Origin: Datisca glomerata
Taxonomy: Eukaryota > Streptophyta > Magnoliopsida > Cucurbitales > Datiscaceae
Direction of reading: 5' to 3'
Assembly (NCBI GenBank): GCA_003255025.1
Contig: QANY01002227.1
Location: 1 to 64,000, forward strand
DNA length: 64,000 bases
Shown: positions 46,661-58,734 of the stretch, in pieces
How positions within the stretch are numbered: the stretch's first letter is position 1
How the letters are laid out: the number at the start of each line of letters is the position of its first letter
Made by a program: the position numbers and the translations under genes
Notes under the pieces: model-generated
What the model saw: the letters and a program-made list of their open reading frames with translations, nothing else
Told to the model about the DNA's origin: nothing
Database searches by the model: none

Positions 46661-46719
46661 AGTTGAAAAAGAAAGGTAAATATGATTTATTTGTACTTGA
46701 AGTTTATTTAGTGGAATAT

Positions 46720-47046
46720 GATTTGTCATCCTGGATACTTGATTCAGAAGCCGCTAACCATATATGTTCTTCTTTGCAGATGTTTGATTCGTCAACGTAG
46801 TTGGTTGATGGCGAGGTCATTTTGAGAGTTGACAGTGGTACCCTCGTGTCAGTTAAAGCATTAGGGACAGTCCATTTACTTTTTAGATATAATTACTTAG
46901 TTTTGAATGATGTTTATTATAATCCTGGTTTTTCGAGGAATTTGATTTCTCTTTCATTTTTGCAAAGTTATTCGAAGTTTCTTTCATTAATAAAAAGCTT
47001 ATTATTTCTAAGAATAATTTCAATATATGTCATGCTAAAATTATAA
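46720..47046 (+). pseudogene. Inner Copia: protease region (active site altered)
   Basis: SSWILDSEAANHICSSLQMF at 46726-46790 is the retroviral-type aspartic protease site, where DSGA is expected; here it is DSEA (46741-46752). Downstream LRVDSGTLVSVKALGTVHL and YYNPGFSRNLISLSFLQ are typical of the protease C-terminal half. Confidence 0.75.
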
Positions 47047-47119
47047 ACGGGTTGTATATACTTAAACCGACTGAACGCGCCTTAAATAATTCTGAATTAT
47101 TTAAAGTAGCAAGACCTAA

Positions 47120-48088
47120 AATAACAAACGAGAAAGAGTTTCTCATGATGATAACACATATTTGTGGCATCTTAGATTGAGATATATTAATGTAGATAGG
47201 TTAAACAGGTTAACAAAGCATGGTGATTTGAGAGAGCTAAAAGTTGAAACTTTTCATGTTTGTGAATCCTGTCTAGAAGGTAAAATGACTAAGAGGCCTT
47301 TCACAGGAAATGGCCAAAGAGATAAGGAACCACTTGAGCTAGTACATAGTGATGTCTGTGGACCGATCAATGTACAAGCTAGAGGTGGGTATAAGTATTT
47401 TGTCACTTTCATTGACGACTACTCAAGATATGGTTATAGTTAACTAATCTATCGAAAGTATAAAACTTTTAGAAAGTTTAAAGACTTCAAGGCTGAAGCT
47501 GGAAAGCAATTAAGTAAATCATTGAAAACCTTTTGATCCGATCGAGGGATTTAGAAATTCAAAGATTATTTGCTGGAGTGTGGAATCTTATCCCAACTCA
47601 CAGCACCTGTTACACCACAGCAAAATGGTATTGTATAGAGGAGAAACTGAACTTTATTGGATATGGTTAAGTCGATGTTAATCTACTCATAATTTTCACT
47701 TACAATTTGGGGATATGCACTACACACGACAACTTACATTTTGAATTTAGTGCCCTCTAAGTCTGTAAGTAAGACACCTTTAGAGTTATGGAATTTCTCC
47801 AAACCTAGTTTATGTCATTTCTATATATGGGGGTGTCTAGCTCACATTCTTAGACCCAAGACCAGAAAGTTAGACTCAAGGTCTGAGGTATGCATATTCG
47901 TTGGCTATTCTCTAGAGACAAGAGGTGGGTACTTTTATAGTCATAATGATCAAAATGTATTTGTGTCGACAAATGCAACCTTTCTTGAGCATGACTATAT
48001 GCAAAACTACAAACTTCGTAGTAAAGTAGTTCTCGAGGAATCAGCGACTGATGAGATTAGACCACCTTCAATTTCTACTGATAAATGA
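47120..48088 (+). pseudogene. Inner Copia: integrase, catalytic Glu replaced by a stop
   Basis: GAG-pre-integrase motif YLWHLRLRYINVDRLNRLTK, a CESCLEGKMTKRPF zinc-binding half, then the core with Asp in LVHSDVCGP and FIDDYSRYGYS. Stops follow. In TPQQNGIV-stop-RRN the codon at the conserved Glu position is TAG (47636-47638). The C-terminal part 47741-48088 has PLELWNFSKPSL, WGCLAHILRPKTRKLDSRS and FVGYSLETRGGYFY. Confidence 0.8.
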
Positions 48089-48149
48089 CAAACCAGAGAA
48101 ACCACAGTTTCTACAAAGGAAACCTTGGTACAACGTCCTAGTGTCAGAC

Positions 48150-49010
48150 ACTAATAAAGACGATCCATTATCTTATGAAGAAGCAATGGATAATTCTGAG
48201 AATGAGAAATGATAAGATGTCATGAACCAGGAAATGAAATCTATATATTTCAATTTCGTCTGGGAACTTGTAGATCCACCTGAAGATGTCAGGCCCATTA
48301 GATATAAATGGATCTTCAAAAATAAAAGTGAGACTTTCAAGGCACGGATGGTAGTCAAGGACTATACACAAAGGGAGGAAGTCGATTATGAAGATACATT
48401 CTCCTCTGTGGCCATGCTAAAATTCATTTGCATCCTTTTGTCCATAGTCGCTAGTTTTGATACAAATGGATGTCAAGACAGCTTTCTTGAATGGCTCTCT
48501 TGAAGAAAACATTTATATGATGCAACCAGAAGGGTTTGTACAAAAGTGGAAAGATCAGAAAGTATGCAAGTTGCTAATAAAGTCTTATGGCTCTCTTGGA
48601 ATCTTACCTTTGATGAGATTATAAAGTCTTATGGCTTCAAGCAAAATATTGACGAAGCCTATGTTTATAAATATATCAAATATAAGATAGTGGTTTTCTT
48701 AGTTCTTTATGTTGATGATATTATGCTCATTGAGAATGATGTAGAATTTCGTCAAAGGTAAAGAACTGGTTAGCTGAGAAATTTTAAATGAAAGATTTGG
48801 GATAAGCGAGCTATGTTCTAGGCATCTAAATCCTAATGGATAGAAATAACAAGTTTTTGACACTTTCTTCAGCATCTTATATTGATAAGGTGCTGGAGAG
48901 ATTCTAATGGAGATTTTCAAGAAACGTCAAGAACCGACCAAATATGAAATTTTCCTCTCCAATGAACAATGTCCTAAGACACCTCAGGAGGAAGAGTATA
49001 TGAGAAAGGT
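48150..49010 (+). pseudogene. Inner Copia: reverse transcriptase
   Basis: 48222-48503 holds NFVWELVDPPEDVRPIRYKW and ARMVVKDYTQREEVDYEDTF. The catalytic motif is intact as LYVDDIMLIEN (YVDD at 48708-48719). Frameshifts at about 48480 and 48755 and stops in the WYVLGI region inactivate it. Confidence 0.8.
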
Positions 49011-49668
49011 CCCCTATGCTTCAGCAGTTGGAAGTCTCATGTATGACATGTTGTGTACGAGGTCGGACATCTGTTATGCAGTGGGAATTGTCAGTCATTT
49101 TCAATCGAATCTAGGTTTGGAACACTGGATTGCAGTAAAGCACATTCTCAAATACCTTATGAGAACGAGAAACTATATGCTTGTTTATTCAGGTGGAGAC
49201 CTGAACCCCACTGGATATAATGATTCTGATTTTCAATCATACAGAGACAGTTGAAAGTTGACAACTAAATTATTATTCACCCTAGGTGGAGGAGTTGAAG
49301 TCTGGAGAAGTATTAAACAATCTAACATTGTAGATTCCACTATGGAAGCCAAATATATAGCGGTTTGTGAAGCTGCGAAAGAGGTGGTATGGCTCAGAAA
49401 GTTCTATTCTGATGTGAAAGTAGTTCCAGATATGGACAAACCACTGATCATGTACTATAATAACAATGGGGCGGTAGCAAATTTCAAGGAACCGAGGAGT
49501 CACAAGTGGGGCAAGCACATAGAAAGGAAATATCATCTTGTAAGAGAGATCGTGCATCGAGAGGATGTGATTGTTATGATGGATCCTTTTATAAAGACAC
49601 TTTCTGCGAAGTCATTTGAGGGTCACCTGCGTAACATAAGATTAAGAGAGATGTCACATTTACTTTAG
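49011..49668 (+). pseudogene. Inner Copia: RNase H end of polyprotein
   Basis: Reads VPYASAVGSLMYDMLCTRSD and LVYSGGDLNPTGYNDSDF. After one stop and frame change at about 49254 it continues with STMEAKYIAVCEAAKEVVWL, RSHKWGKHIERKYHLVREIV and the terminal MSHLL-stop at 49668. This is the best-preserved part of the element and resembles the RNase H at 0.77-1.3 kb. Confidence 0.8.
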
Positions 49669-49682
49669 GGCAAGTGGGAGAT
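49669..49682 (+). other. Polypurine tract of the inner Copia
   Basis: GGGCAAGTGGGAGATA sits between the RNase H stop and the 3' LTR, the expected position and composition. Confidence 0.7.
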
Positions 49683-51570
49683 AATTGAGGGTTATGCCCT
49701 CAAAGCATGTGTATTGACATTTTGATATGAAATTTAAAGAGGATTACATTTTTCTTATAATTGTTCTTTTAAATTATTGTTGAATTATTTATATAAATAT
49801 CTACAAATTCCATATTCATTAATGAGACTATGATCTTCTATTAGTACGAGAGGATTAAGAACATAGATAATGAATAAAATTGTCAGTAACATATTAAAGT
49901 ATGAAAACTTTAATGAATGGTTGCTAGTACGATTAACTAAACATTATGAATGCGTGCGATCTAGATTTGTATCGTTGATGTGGATATACATCTTAGTGAA
50001 TATGCTTTATATAATAAGATTATATATGATAGGCTCGATGTGAAATAATATATGTATTAACGTGTCGTTTATCATAAAAATTTAATACAAATCATTTCGA
50101 TGATCATATGTAGATCAATCTGAATCCTGAATAGTCATGAACTCCTATGCATGTATACTGGATCTTTTGATTCACTCGTTAAGGCCCGTTTGTTAATCAG
50201 GCTAGCGACTTTTGTTTTGGAGGTTCAGCGATGTGGATGGCTGGGGACATCTAAGCTTTCCTAACGGATAGTATATTGGCTCCCTTAAATGTTAATTCTG
50301 AAACTGAATAGTTATTGAGCTCGAATTTATAATAAGATTATAAATTATTCATTCACTAGTGGATTAATGGTACTTAAGGATCAATAGATAATTAGAAGGG
50401 TAAAACGATAATTTTGACAAGTACTAATTTATGAACCAATAACTTGAGGACATAACTACATGAAATGACTATGTCAGTTGACTACATGAGAATACTCTGT
50501 AAATACATTCTATAATCTCTAAGACTACAATTTCATATTTATAATGGAGTAATAATGGAATTAATAAATAAGATTATTTAATTAATAATTTTGTTTATTA
50601 GAGCTTAGGATTATAAGTTTGTGGTCTTCAAGTCACCCCCATACTACGCTGTCCAGGGGGTGAGTATTTGAGGACATGAGAAAAGGACTAACTTGTAAAA
50701 AAATTATTCTGGACAAGTACATAATTATAAGATAATTGTGTATGATTAATTAATTGAATTATTTATATATTTAAATATAATTTTTGAAAATTACATATAT
50801 ATATATATATATATAAATAATTATTGATTTTTTAAATTATCGATAAGTGAGACAGAATATCTAATTTGTGAAATTAAATAATTAAATTATTATTAGATAA
50901 TCATATAAATCAACTAAATATGTTATTTGTGAAATAGCAGATAAGTTAGTTGATAGAGATAATCAGATATGTTAATTTTAAATGAACTGATATCTGGATA
51001 ATTATCTGATTAAACTAAATATTTAATTCACAGTAATTGTCACGTGTCCATCATTGATAGAGTATCAGAAATTGACATGGACTAATGTGGTGCCACGTGG
51101 ATCAAATCTCTAAAACAATAATCATCACTTTTTTGTAGAGAATCGTCTCACTTAAATCATTCTTAGTAAATCTCTAGATCTCATGTGTTGAGAACATCTA
51201 AAGATAGAAAAAGTGTATTGTAATATTCAACGTACTCACACACGTTCTAGTACATTGAGAATTGACTTGAAAGATCTTAGTGTGGATCTCAGAGTCTACT
51301 GATCGTTGGAGCGATTTCGTGGGAATGGAGGATTGATCGGTTTTTACAATGACACTTGATATAGACTACAAGAGTTATATGATTCCTAATCTTGTATGTT
51401 GCAGATTTAACTTATAAATATATAATGGATCTGACTGATTGGAAAAGAGTTTTCAATAAACGTTTTTATTTAGTTATTGTGGCGTTGCGCAAGTTTTATT
51501 TTATTAAAAGATTTGATTTTTTTATTAAAAGTTTAATTTTTTAAAAAGGTCATGTGCCTTCATGCTTCCA
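49683..51570 (+). repeat. Inner Copia 3' LTR (internally deleted)
   Basis: Starts AATTGAGGGTTATGCCCTCA (TTGAGGG / CCCTCAA inverted pair) and ends CATGCTTCCA, followed by outer-LTR sequence. Versus the 5' LTR it lacks about 290 bp after GGACTAATGTGGTGCCACGT and about 25 bp at the end. A (TA)n run lies at 50785-50815. No coding sequence. Confidence 0.75.
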
Positions 51571-51606
51571 TTTAACTAAACTTAATATCCAATTAACTAT
51601 TTCTAA
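51571..51606 (-). repeat. Outer Copia, left (3') LTR: last part
   Basis: TTTAACTAAACTTAATATCC and AATTAACTATTTCTA match the end of the right LTR at 55625-55661. It adjoins a polypurine tract on the minus strand (CTTGAGGGGGGATTT, 51607-51620). Confidence 0.75.
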
Positions 51607-51639
51607 AATCCCCCCTCAAGCTTATCATGGGTTGAAGGA

Positions 51640-51970
51640 TAAGTTTTGTTTCTTAAAATTGAAACTTAGATGTTGAAAGAGCTTCGGTGAGTAAATCTGC
51701 CAACTGAATTTGAGAGAGAATATGTTGAACAATAAGATATTTCTTCATAAGCTTCTCCTTCACAAAATGGAAATCAATCTCCACATGCTTTGTTCTTACA
51801 TGGAGAACCGGGTTAGAGGCCAAGGATATCGCAAAAGTGTTATCACAATGTGTAGTTGGAGCTTTATCTTGGAAAACATGAAAGTCTCAAAGAATTTGCC
51901 AAATCCAGTTCAGCTCCACAACAGTATTTGCCAAAGCTTTATACTCTGCTTCGGTAGAAGATCTGGCAAC
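51640..51970 (-). pseudogene. Outer Copia: RNase H region
   Basis: Minus-strand reading from about 51960: STEAEYKALANTVVELNWIW, then THCDNTFAISLASNPVLHVR, TKHVEIDFHFVKEKL and LADLLTEALST. These are the standard Copia RNase H motifs in order. One in-frame stop interrupts the stretch near WQIL. Better preserved than most of this element. Confidence 0.8.
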
Positions 51971-52840
51971 CATGGCCTGCTTCTTAGCACTCCCTAACAC
52001 AACATTTGAGCTAAGAAAAATAACAAAGCCTGAGTTGGACCTCCTATCTGAAGGATCCCCAGCCCAATCAACATCAGTGAATGCCTACAAACGAAGATTG
52101 CCAGGTTTAAACAAGAGACCATAACCCAAAGTTCCAACTAAGTATCTTAGAATTCCTTTAACTGATGTAAATTGAGTGGTTGTAGGACAATGCATGTATT
52201 GACATACACGATTCACAGTAAAAGAAATATCAGGGCGTGTGAATATCAAGTACTAAATGGAGCCAACAATGCTCTTATAAAGAGTTATATCAGAGAGAGG
52301 ACTACCCACATGATTATACAAAGGAGATTTAGTGGAATATGGTGACTGACATGGCTTAGAGTGCATCATACCATTCTTTAAAAGTAAATATGTAGTGTAC
52401 TTTAGTTGATTTACAAAAATCCCATTTGAATTTCTATTGATTTATAAGTCAAGAAAGTACTTTAAACTACCTAAATCACTCATGTAAAAAACCATTTACA
52501 GATCAGAAACAATATGAGTAATAAAATCACTATCAGTCCCAGTAAGGATGATATCATAAACATATAATAAGATATAAGTCAAGGAAGAAGAAGTTGCATG
52601 AACAAATAAGGAAGAATCAGATTGGGAAGCAGTGAATCCAATAAAAAGCAAATGACTAGTGAAACGTTCAAACCACGCCTTAGGTGCTTGCTTAAGACCA
52701 TAAAGAGATTTGTTACACACATAATTAGGATAATGCATGTCAATAAAACCTTGAGGTTGAGACATATATACCTCTTCAGAAAGAGTACCATGCAAGAAAG
52801 TATTTTTTACATTAAGTTGTCTTAAGGACTAGCCATAAGT
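51971..52840 (-). pseudogene. Outer Copia: reverse transcriptase (YVDD lost)
   Basis: The open stretch 52496-52795 reads GTLSEEVYMSQPQGFIDMHY, then CNKSLYGLKQAPKAWFERF, then ILLYVYDIILTGTDS. YVDD has become YVYD, so a catalytic Asp is missing. RT sequence continues toward 52.0 kb in broken frames. Confidence 0.8.
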
Positions 52841-53039
52841 AGCAGCCAAGGATAGCAAAATAAGAATAGTAGGTCGTTTAATAACTAGGCTAAATGTTTC
52901 ACTATAATCTAATCCAACTTGTTGATGAAAACCCTTAGCAACTAACATGGTTTTGTGCCTAGAAATAAAACCATCAAGGTTATATTTAAGATTATACACT
53001 CATTTACATCCTATAACATTTTTTATCTGGGGGTAATGG

Positions 53040-54250
53040 CACTAAGGTCCAAGTGTTTTAAGAAATTAAGGCTTTATATTCATCATTCATGACCTGGACC
53101 AAGCAGAATCTTTGCTGGCAGAAGTGAGAATGAATATTCAGAGGAGATGCAGACATATTAGAAGCATTAACAACATTATTATCAACACTAGCAGAAAGAG
53201 TATAACTAGAAGAAACAATAGTAGGACAAGAGGCAGCAACAGAAGATACAAATTTATCTTTATAAAGAAGAGGGAGGAAAGTAGTGTACCTATGTGGAGA
53301 ACTAGTATAGACAGGAGTGGAGGAAAATGGAGTAGAACCGATAACAACAAAAGGAAAAAGTTGTTCATTAAACAATACATGTCCAGAAACATACATTCTT
53401 TGAGATTGTTTATGATAAGATAAGTATACCTTTTGATCATCTGCATAACCAAATAAAATGCATGAGATGGATTTGGGATAAAATCTATTCTTCATATATG
53501 GTCTTAAACTAGGAAAACATTCACACCCAAATACCTTAAAATTGCTATAGTTAGGCATCTTACCAAAAAGTCTTTCAAAAGGAGAAATATGTTTGAGAGT
53601 AGGTGTAGGAAATCTATTGATAAGGAATGCAAAAACAGAAAATGCTTAATTCCAAAACACAAAGGGAATAGAAGCATGATACAATAAAGTGAGACTAGTC
53701 ACAACTAGGTGCCTGTGTTTCCTCTCAGCAACACCATTCTGCCGAGGGGTATAAGGACATGATATTTGATGAATAATACCACTATCCTGTAAGTATGTTT
53801 CAAAGGGAAGGTTGGTGTATTCACCACCCCCACCAGTCCTTAAGATTTTGATCTTAATGGAGAACAAGTTCTCAACCATAGGTTTGAAACGTTTAAAAAC
53901 ATTGAAAACGTCATATTTATATGCAATAGGATAAAACCAAGTGAATATGGACATATCATCAATAAAAATAACATAATACCTATGACCAAGAGAAGAAGTA
54001 ATAAGGTAGAGTCCTTGTATACTAGGTCCCTTATAAAGCATTTCCCATGTAGCCTTGTCATGAATTCAAAAAATGGGTGCATCAAAGATAAAGATACAAT
54101 TATTGTCTAAGCAAAATTGATATACAAAACGCATGTTAGAAGACAAGTGAGGAACACATAAGACTTGAGATAAAGGAAAATATTTAGAGGGAGTTTGGAG
54201 AGTACAAGAACCTTGATGTGTTACTGGCAAGGAGTGCTCATTGCCCACTG
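53040..54250 (-). pseudogene. Outer Copia: integrase region
   Basis: 54066-54248 has the post-protease and pre-integrase segment (GNEHSLPVTHQGSCTLQTPS). 53646-54041 has the integrase core (YYVIFIDDMSIFTWFYPI, then TGGGGEYTNLPF, YTPRQNGVAERKHRHLV). The conserved Glu in VAERKH is present, but the SDGGGEY-type Asp is Gly. 53058-53558 has the downstream NFKVFGCECFPSLRPYMKNR and ILFGYADDQKVYL, of Ale/Retrofit style. Confidence 0.8.
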
Positions 54251-54338
54251 TGATAGTTTCTTCCCTAATGTACTTAGAGTTGGATAAAATGTTGCTAAGG
54301 TCATATGTTAAATGAGTTTTGCACCCAGTGTCAGTGAG

Positions 54339-55415
54339 TCATACCTCTGAGTCAGCATGTTGTGAGTTGTGATTAGTTGCAGTCATGGCCATGAGTTGTT
54401 GAGGAGCAGTGCATCCTTTATAAGAGAAATTGAGTCTATGGTTGCAATCTACTGTACTGTGGCTAAATTTCTGGCAGATTTGGCACTGTATTCTGCCACT
54501 ATGTGAAGAAAAATTGTTGTCTGAAGCATGATGCTTGAAATTTTGAGCAGTTTGTGTTGGAGGAGTACCAAGAAGAGAGGGTAATGGAGAAGGTGAAGAC
54601 CAATTTTGTGACCTTCCACCACTGACAGAATTGAACCTCCCAACATTTCTATTTCCTCTAAAATTCTTGAACCCCCTACCTCGATTGGATCCACAATTGG
54701 TGTAAGAAGCTACCATTGCGGTTTTAAGGATAGAGGTTCATCCCTAGTGTGAATGGAGGTTCTGATAGTATTGAGTTCTGTAAGAATCCCATTAATCGTG
54801 TAGATAAGAACATCTTCGTCTTCAACATGCACATAAACAACCGATAATTTATCTTTGATTTCTTTAATACATTGGATGTAAGAGTCCATATCTTTTTTTG
54901 ACTTCTTGGAAATGGATTGCAATTCAGACTCGAGTTGCAAAATATTCGTGCGAGACAGAGAAGAATATTGTCGTTCGATTGAATTCAATACATCTTCAGA
55001 CGTTGTACACCCAACTACATAAGATAAGGCAGTAGGGGAAATGGTGGCATTAATCATGGTCATTAGGGCATGATCTTGTGTCACTCATCGATCATACCTT
55101 GGATCAACAATCTATATTCCTTCAGAGTTATTGATAAACTGTACAGGGCATATGAGCCTTAAGGATGACCAATATCTGATACTTCCACATAATGAAGTTG
55201 TTCGAGTCAAGGCGTATCGAGATGAGGTTAAATATATTTGAGAGAAGAAAGGTTGGAGAGTGGGTATGTGTTTCAGAAATGGGTGAGCCATTAATTGCAC
55301 AGTTTTGCATAGAGGAAGATAAAGAAAGGTTATGACTTAGGGTTTGCAAGTTGGGTTGAGACACAAATTGATTTTCTAGAGCTTCAGCCGTTTGTTCAGA
55401 CGACTGGTCAACCAT
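54339..55415 (-). pseudogene. Outer Copia: gag with CCHC zinc knuckle
   Basis: N-terminal part 55128-55415 (IFNLISIRLDSNNFIMWKYQ), middle part 54710-55084 (LESELQSISKKSKKDMDSY), C-terminal part 54339-54716 with a Gly/Arg-rich box and an intact CX2CX4HX4C knuckle, CQICQKFSHSTVDC. Frame breaks lie between the parts near 55110 and 54712. The protease between gag and integrase (54240-54340) is present but its DSGA site is not readable. Confidence 0.8.
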
Positions 55416-55438
55416 AGATCTTGACGTGAGTCAAGATG

Positions 55439-55450
55439 GCTCTGATACCA
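55439..55450 (-). other. Primer binding site of the outer Copia
   Basis: The minus strand reads TGGTATCAGAGC directly beside the right LTR. It fixes the minus orientation and marks the right LTR as the 5' LTR. Confidence 0.85.
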
Positions 55451-55661
55451 TATAGAAAGAACTAATGAGGAAGAAATATTCAAGATGAAGTAGAAAGAGA
55501 CAAAAGAGTGTGGAAGAAACGAAGGAAGAAGATGAATTTGTATTCCATTAGTAAAAAATCATATAGTACATAAGAGAATAAAATAGAGTTAAAGGCTAGA
55601 AAAAGCAAAGTACCATTCTACCTTTTAACTAAACTTAATATCCAATTAACTATTTCTAACA
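55451..55661 (-). repeat. Outer Copia, right (5') LTR (211 bp)
   Basis: Starts TATAGAAAGAACTAATGAGG (TG eroded to TA) and ends TTCTAACA. It matches the split left LTR (40243-40349 plus 51571-51606). TACAT follows at 55662-55666. Confidence 0.8.
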
Positions 55662-56120
55662 TACATCTTATCTCCTATATGAATTTTCAGGTTTCTCATA
55701 TCTTCAAAGAAGGTATCTGCGTTGCAGATCTTCTTTACAAGCTTGTTGTCACTGCTGATGGTCTCATCTGGTACTCTGAGCTTCTTGCTTCTTGCCACTT
55801 GCCAACAATCATACCATGACGATTTGATGGGTCGGGGTTCTTGTAGATTTAAATAGTTTTATGGCTAACACTCTTTTTCCTTTTCTGGGTTTTCCCCAAT
55901 GGAGTTTTTATCAGTAAAGGTTTTTTAATGACGCTAGCCATGGGGGATTTATATTTTTTCTTTTTTCTTTTTACAATGTTATGTTGCTATTTCTTTAGCT
56001 TTCTACTGGTTGAGTCACCGTCTGTGGTGTTCTTTCCCGTTCTGAACTCTGTTATGTTTCATTTTCTTTTTTCTTATTTAATAATATTTGTCTAGCTGCT
56101 AGTATCTCTAGTAGCTAGTC
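55662..56120 (+). pseudogene. LINE fragment, right part
   Basis: Continues the LINE broken at 40242. NFQVSHIFKEGICVADLLYK (55680-55740) is the RNase H C-terminus, followed by untranslated LINE tail (TTTTTTAATGACGCTAGCCA and T-rich sequence ending TTTAATAATATT). Joining the two parts across one TACAT copy gives a continuous RNase H-like end. Confidence 0.75.
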
Positions 56121-57564
56121 ATCTTTTTTTTTATTTTTTTATTAATATTTAAATAAATTAATATTGCTAGACTAAATTTTAATAAAATTAATTTTTATTA
56201 ATATTTAAATTAAAAATAAAAAATAATTAATTAAATTAATAAAACATGAGATATAATAAAAAATATGTTCATATGAAATTTTAACATTAATTTTAATTCT
56301 TTTTATTAATATTTAAATAAATTAATAATGTTAAACTAAAGTTAATTTTAATTAAATCAATAAAATGAGAGAAAGCGTGAGAAAAAAATATTTCAATGAG
56401 GATAGGAAACTAATTTTATTCGATATTAGAATTGTAATTGTATTGTAAATTAGGATTGTTTCCATTTTTTTTGCAATTCAATTGCCTCAAAGGATTGTAA
56501 ATTAAAATTGCATGCAAATTAGGATTGTAGAATTATTTAAGGATTACTTCAAACAAATATTGTAATTCAATTACAAATAATTATAATAGAATTACAAAGA
56601 TAATATCAAACAAATGGGTCTTAATGAAATATAAGCACTACAAAAATAATTTACTAAAAAACTATACATAACCCTTTTTTGTTGTGAAATGAAAATAAAA
56701 AATGAACACTATAAAGTTATTTCAATGTTTAAGTTTAAAACAAACTAAAATAGATATTGGGGAATCATCAAAAAGCTATAATACATGTTTACAGTTATCA
56801 GTATAACTTCTCTTCAGAAATAATGTACATGATCACTTGTTGGCTCAATTAATTACAAAAATCTAATTAAAAATACATATTAAAAAATACCAAGTAAGAT
56901 GTACATATAATCCACCCAAGAAATGAGAGTGGTGGCTGACAAAGGCCTTGACTATTTGATAGTATAGATCAATCTTTTTTTGTGAAATTGTTAGAGCTTC
57001 ATGTGTCAGAGATCTAAGCGTGCAACTTGCCCTGCAAAAACACTTTGAAAATTTTGAGAAATTTAAGTTTAAAGTGAATAAATAAAATTACAAATGATGA
57101 ACATTTGCATGGGTGAAATAGATGCATCAATATGCGTTTACATAGGAATTGGTGGTTACACAAATATTCATTGATCCATTATTCATGTTCAGAGTAATTA
57201 GTCTCTATGCTCAAAATGTCTGTTGAACTGTCTAAACGAATTATGTTTTTAAAGATCGAAAATGTGAAATAAAAATAAATTTAAACCCTTACCGATTATA
57301 ATGTATTTTTGTATTTATAGTTTTCATGGTCATCAACTATTTAATAAAGAATGGATTGTAACTCTAGTTTGAAACTTATATTTTTTATATATTATGATAA
57401 ATTTTATTGGGATTAATTAATATGGCGTTGAATTCTCATTGAAAAATGAAAAAGTAATTGAGCCTTAAATTGAATTTGATTAAAAGAATGACGTTTAAGG
57501 AATTTTATTGAAATTGTTGGACATAATGGTCAAATTTTTTTCTCAAAATACATCACTACTACTT

Positions 57565-58070
57565 ATGAATGGGACTTAGTGGGAGAAACGTTTTTGGCAC
57601 AAATTACCCTTACTATTATATGAAATTTCAAATTGATAAGTCTTTTAATATTCTCTCTACCAAAATCATATTTATCATGTCAATTATTAACAATATATTA
57701 GTTGTGAAAAATTAAATAACAAATTAGTTTAAATAGATCGAATTACGTAAAGAATTGGATAAGTGAATAATTTGATATTGAAATTAATACTTAAAATCTT
57801 TTTTACATTTTTAGGTTTATAGTAAATATAAATGGGACTAAGAGGAGAAAATATTTTTGACAACATGCCCTCCCTGTTATATAGAATTCTGAATTGGTAT
57901 TGTCTCCTGATATTCTCTCTACCAAAATCAAGTTTATTATTTTAATTATTAAAAATATGAGTTGTAAAATTTTTAGAGATAAATTAGTTTAAATAGATCG
58001 ATTTGCATCAAAGAATTGTATAAGTGAATAATTTAATATTAAAATTAATAGTTCAAATCTTTTTACCTTT
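57565..58070. repeat. Two-copy tandem repeat of about 245 bp
   Basis: Copies at about 57565-57805 and 57829-58070 share AATGGGACTTAGTGGGAGAAA / AAATGGGACTAAGAGGAGAAA, then ATTCTCTCTACCAAAATCA and TTAGTTTAAATAGATCGA. About 75-80% alike, non-coding. Confidence 0.75.
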
Positions 58071-58734
58071 TTGATGGAATAAAATTTATCAACAAAATAG
58101 CAACAAAAAAATTAATTAACAAGAGTTAATATAAGCACCAAATTAAAACATCAGGAGAAATCACATCAAATCAAATACGGCAAGAACTGAAGCAAATGTC
58201 AGTTCACAATACGATCAACAACCAAATTGCAGTATCTAAGAACATGTTAAACTGAGATATTTCTATCAGAATCAGAACAGACCAATTACCAGATCTATTA
58301 AAAACGTTATTATCTCGCTAGAGCAACACAAAACTTTAAATAAAAAATATCATCAACATTTTAATAGATTGAATTTTTAGTATTTGACATAACAAGTCAA
58401 AATGTGATCAAACACTTTTATGTGGAGTCCTATTCATATTTTGTATATATTATTTATTATTGATTTTTTAACACATGTAATGCACATATGTGATTTTAAA
58501 AGTTTTATAGATTAGTTTTTCTCTACTGTGTGTAATTGTTTTTCACCCTTCAAGATTTTAATCACAAAATACCGGCCCACTCAATGATGAAAATTGTCTT
58601 GTCTAGTCGTCATCATTGCAAGCCTGACGTCGTCAATTATCATTTAAGATTAAATCTGCATGTTCTGTATTCATAGTTTAGACGAAAATAATATGTTTCG
58701 GTTATTTTAAAAATAGACGTGACTCAGATTTTAT

